Part shown: positions 13,105-14,661 of the stretch, in pieces | Layout: every line of letters begins with the position of its first letter | How positions within the stretch are numbered: the stretch's first letter is position 1 | Assembly: GCA_003229135.1 (NCBI GenBank) | Contig: QIHV01000014.1 | Location: forward strand, 1 to 14,661 | Length of the DNA: 14,661 nt | Origin: Candidatus Kaiserbacteria bacterium | GTDB lineage: Bacteria; Patescibacteriota; Minisyncoccia; Phycocordibacterales; Phycocordibacteraceae | Direction of reading: 5' to 3' | Program-made: the position numbers and the translations under genes | Notes under the pieces: generated by a model | Seen by the model: the letters and a program-made list of their open reading frames with translations, nothing else | What the model was told of the DNA's origin: nothing | The model's database searches: none

Positions 13105-13113
13105 AGTATACCA
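13105..13113 (-). promoter_or_regulatory. Extended -10 box giving a leaderless ftsB-like transcript
   Basis: On the minus strand TGGTATACT is an extended -10 element (TGnTATACT) ending exactly 6 nt before the ATG at 13098. Transcription would then begin at or within a base or two of the start codon. Confidence 0.5.
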
Positions 13114-13161
13114 GTGCACACACAAAAGACTTTTGCGGAAAGGTTATTGTGAAAATAAGTA

Positions 13162-14661
13162 TTATGAACGGTCACTGTCTTGTACCATTTTCATAAAAAC
13201 TTCCTCCGGAATATTTACTTTGCCATGTGCCGCCATACGTTTCTTACCACGTTTTTGTTTTTCAAGAAGTTTCATTTTACGAGTTATATCGCCACCATAT
13301 AGGTGTGCCGTCACATCTTTACGCATTGCAGAGAGTGTGCGTGAAGCAATAATACGTCCTAACGCTTGTGCTTGAATTTTTGCCACAAAAAGCTGCTTCG
13401 GTAAAACATTATGAAGTTTCTCTACCATATGGTCTGCTTCCTCTTGTACACGACGTCTGGATACCACACGTGCAAATGCCGGTACCGGCTCATCGGCAAC
13501 TAAAATCTCCAGCTTTACAACATCTGCAACACGTTTATCAAGAAAGCTATACGAGAGTGATGCATACCCAGATGAGATATTTTTTACTCTATCGAAGAAC
13601 CCGCGCATAAGTTCACGAAGTGGCATTTCAGTAGTTAGCTCAGTACGCCCATCAGCATAATTTTCTGTAGCCATCACCACTGCTTCATGGTCATGGAAAA
13701 GCTGCATTAAACCAGAAAGCGCACTTGGTGGTGTAATTAATACAACCCTTACCCATGGCTCCTCAATAGCTGTAATATCACCAAATTCAGGAAACCGTGA
13801 TGGTGTGTAGACAGTTTCGCGATTACCCTGTTTCGTTACTACCGTATAGGAGATTGTCGGAGTCGTTACAATGAGTTGCAGTGAAAATTCCCTGCGTAGT
13901 CGTTCAGTAATAATTTCCAAGTGAAGGATGCCGAGAAAACCGCAACGAAAACCCCTCCCAAGAACACCCGATGCCTCCTCCTCAAACGAAAGTGATGAGT
14001 CAGACAAGCGCAATCGCTCCAGCGCTTGTCGCAAGTTTGGTAAGTTATCCTGACTTTTAGGATACACCGACGCCCACACAACAGGATTGGGCCTATCAAA
14101 TCCAGAGAGTGTTGATAGTGTGCCGCGGCGAGTACTGAGAGTGTCACCAACAGCAACAATACCAGGCTCTTTTATACCAGTTACTATGTAGCCAATTTCT
14201 CCAGCTGAGATTACTGATACAGGAATTTCATCAGGAGAAAATATACCAGTTTCAAGTGCATTAAACTGCTTCCCCGCCGCTCTAAAAGTTAAAGCATCAC
14301 CCTTCTTCAAAGAACCGTCAAACACACGCACAAAGACTGTAATACCGCGGTGTGTCGAGTATGAAAAATCAAAAATAAGAGCACGAGACTCATTTACAGT
14401 GGATGCGCGCGGTGCAGGTACACGCTCTATAATTGCTTCCAGAAGTTCATTCACTCCATCACCAGTACGCCCCGATACCGATAGTACCGAATCAAATGAT
14501 ACTTTTAAAAGTCGTGCGAGTTCAACTTGTACTTCGTTTGCACGCGATGCCGTAGAATCAATTTTTGAAATAACAGGTATGATTTTACATCCTGCGGCAC
14601 GTGCCATCGAAAGTGTCGTAAGTGTCTGCGCTTGTACACCTTGAGTCGAGTCCACCAAAAG
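13162..14661 (-). CDS. lepA: Elongation factor 4 (LepA), C-terminal 499 residues; start outside the window
   Basis: LepA is a ribosome-dependent GTPase that affects ribosome stalling and 30S assembly. The frame is open to the right edge, beginning LLVDSTQGVQAQTL, which is just after the G3 region. About 100 N-terminal residues (G1-G3) are missing because of the window edge, so this is not a truncated gene. G4 reads SKID where NKID is usual, and G5 is SGRTGDGV. Then follow the domain II barrel, SFEEEASGVLGRGFRCGFLG (LepA domain III) and HLEIITERLRREF. The LepA-specific C-terminal domain ends with YGGDITRKMKLLEKQKRGKK and an IPEEVF tail, the family's hallmark. No strong terminator follows; a small CAAAAG/CTTTTG hairpin at 13122-13134 is the only candidate before the ftsB-like gene. 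Confidence 0.96.
   Translation of the reverse strand, partial: LLVDSTQGVQAQTLTTLSMARAAGCKIIPVISKIDSTASRANEVQVELARLLKVSFDSVLSVSGRTGDGVNELLEAIIERVPAPRASTVNESRALIFDFSYSTHRGITVFVRVFDGSLKKGDALTFRAAGKQFNALETGIFSPDEIPVSVISAGEIGYIVTGIKEPGIVAVGDTLSTRRGTLSTLSGFDRPNPVVWASVYPKSQDNLPNLRQALERLRLSDSSLSFEEEASGVLGRGFRCGFLGILHLEIITERLRREFSLQLIVTTPTISYTVVTKQGNRETVYTPSRFPEFGDITAIEEPWVRVVLITPPSALSGLMQLFHDHEAVVMATENYADGRTELTTEMPLRELMRGFFDRVKNISSGYASLSYSFLDKRVADVVKLEILVADEPVPAFARVVSRRRVQEEADHMVEKLHNVLPKQLFVAKIQAQALGRIIASRTLSAMRKDVTAHLYGGDITRKMKLLEKQKRGKKRMAAHGKVNIPEEVFMKMVQDSDRS

Noticed and set aside
13099-13125. 9-residue N-terminal extension of the FtsB-like protein
   Set aside because: It overlaps an extended -10 box ending 6 nt before the inner ATG, and the inner start gives the expected basic tail before the membrane helix.
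1-14661. CRISPR array, insertion sequence, integrase or phage genes
   Set aside because: No regularly spaced repeats, no transposase or recombinase motifs, and no repeated tRNA 3' ends that would mark an integrated element were seen.

Overview
The window looks like chromosomal DNA of a Candidate Phyla Radiation bacterium (Patescibacteria, probably a Parcubacteria/Paceibacteria lineage). This is inferred from sequence character only: moderately AT-rich DNA, short intergenic gaps, standard stop codons (TGA is used as a stop), an IF2 reduced to its GTPase core and C-terminal domains, several tRNA genes without an encoded CCA end, and start codons mostly without a Shine-Dalgarno sequence.

Layout, left to right. 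A HAMP-containing membrane sensor protein runs off the left edge (minus strand). Next come a Cys-rich 145-residue orphan protein, tRNA-Leu(UAA), tRNA-Cys(GCA), and the translation pair infB-rbfA, all on the minus strand. A divergent Nramp-type metal transporter (plus) follows and ends at a perfect 32-nt palindromic terminator. Then come a 46-residue SPW-like membrane micro-protein, a DUF389 membrane protein, tRNA-Asp(GUC), a 77-residue orphan protein and tRNA-Met-type(CAU), all minus. The plus strand then carries a short RelA/SpoT homologue, a 4-TM protein immediately followed by a P3A-type proton-pump ATPase, and a GlcD/D-lactate-dehydrogenase-type flavoprotein. The right end (minus) has tRNA-Gly(CCC), an FtsB/DivIC-like division protein and the C-terminal five-sixths of LepA (EF-4), cut by the window edge. 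No gap without a gene exceeds about 190 bases.

How it fits together: the translation genes (infB, rbfA, lepA, five tRNAs) are interleaved with ion and membrane-energy genes (Nramp-like carrier, H+-type P-ATPase, DUF389, flavin oxidase) and a (p)ppGpp-metabolism protein. Most units are single genes or gene pairs bounded by hairpin terminators.

The least expected signal is regulatory. Two unrelated small orphan genes (start codons at 833 and 6318) each sit next to tRNA genes and share a promoter/leader layout: a TTGyG box, an AATATATAAA block, a leader hairpin, then an identical 13-nt block containing a near-consensus Shine-Dalgarno at the same distance from the start codon. Four other genes have a -10-like box only 4-7 nt before the ATG and no Shine-Dalgarno, which suggests leaderless mRNAs. 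Other points worth checking are a CAU tRNA with G at position 55, N-to-T/S changes in the guanine-specificity motif of both IF2 and LepA, an RSH protein with an intact hydrolase but degenerate synthetase site, and an Nramp with a non-canonical metal site.
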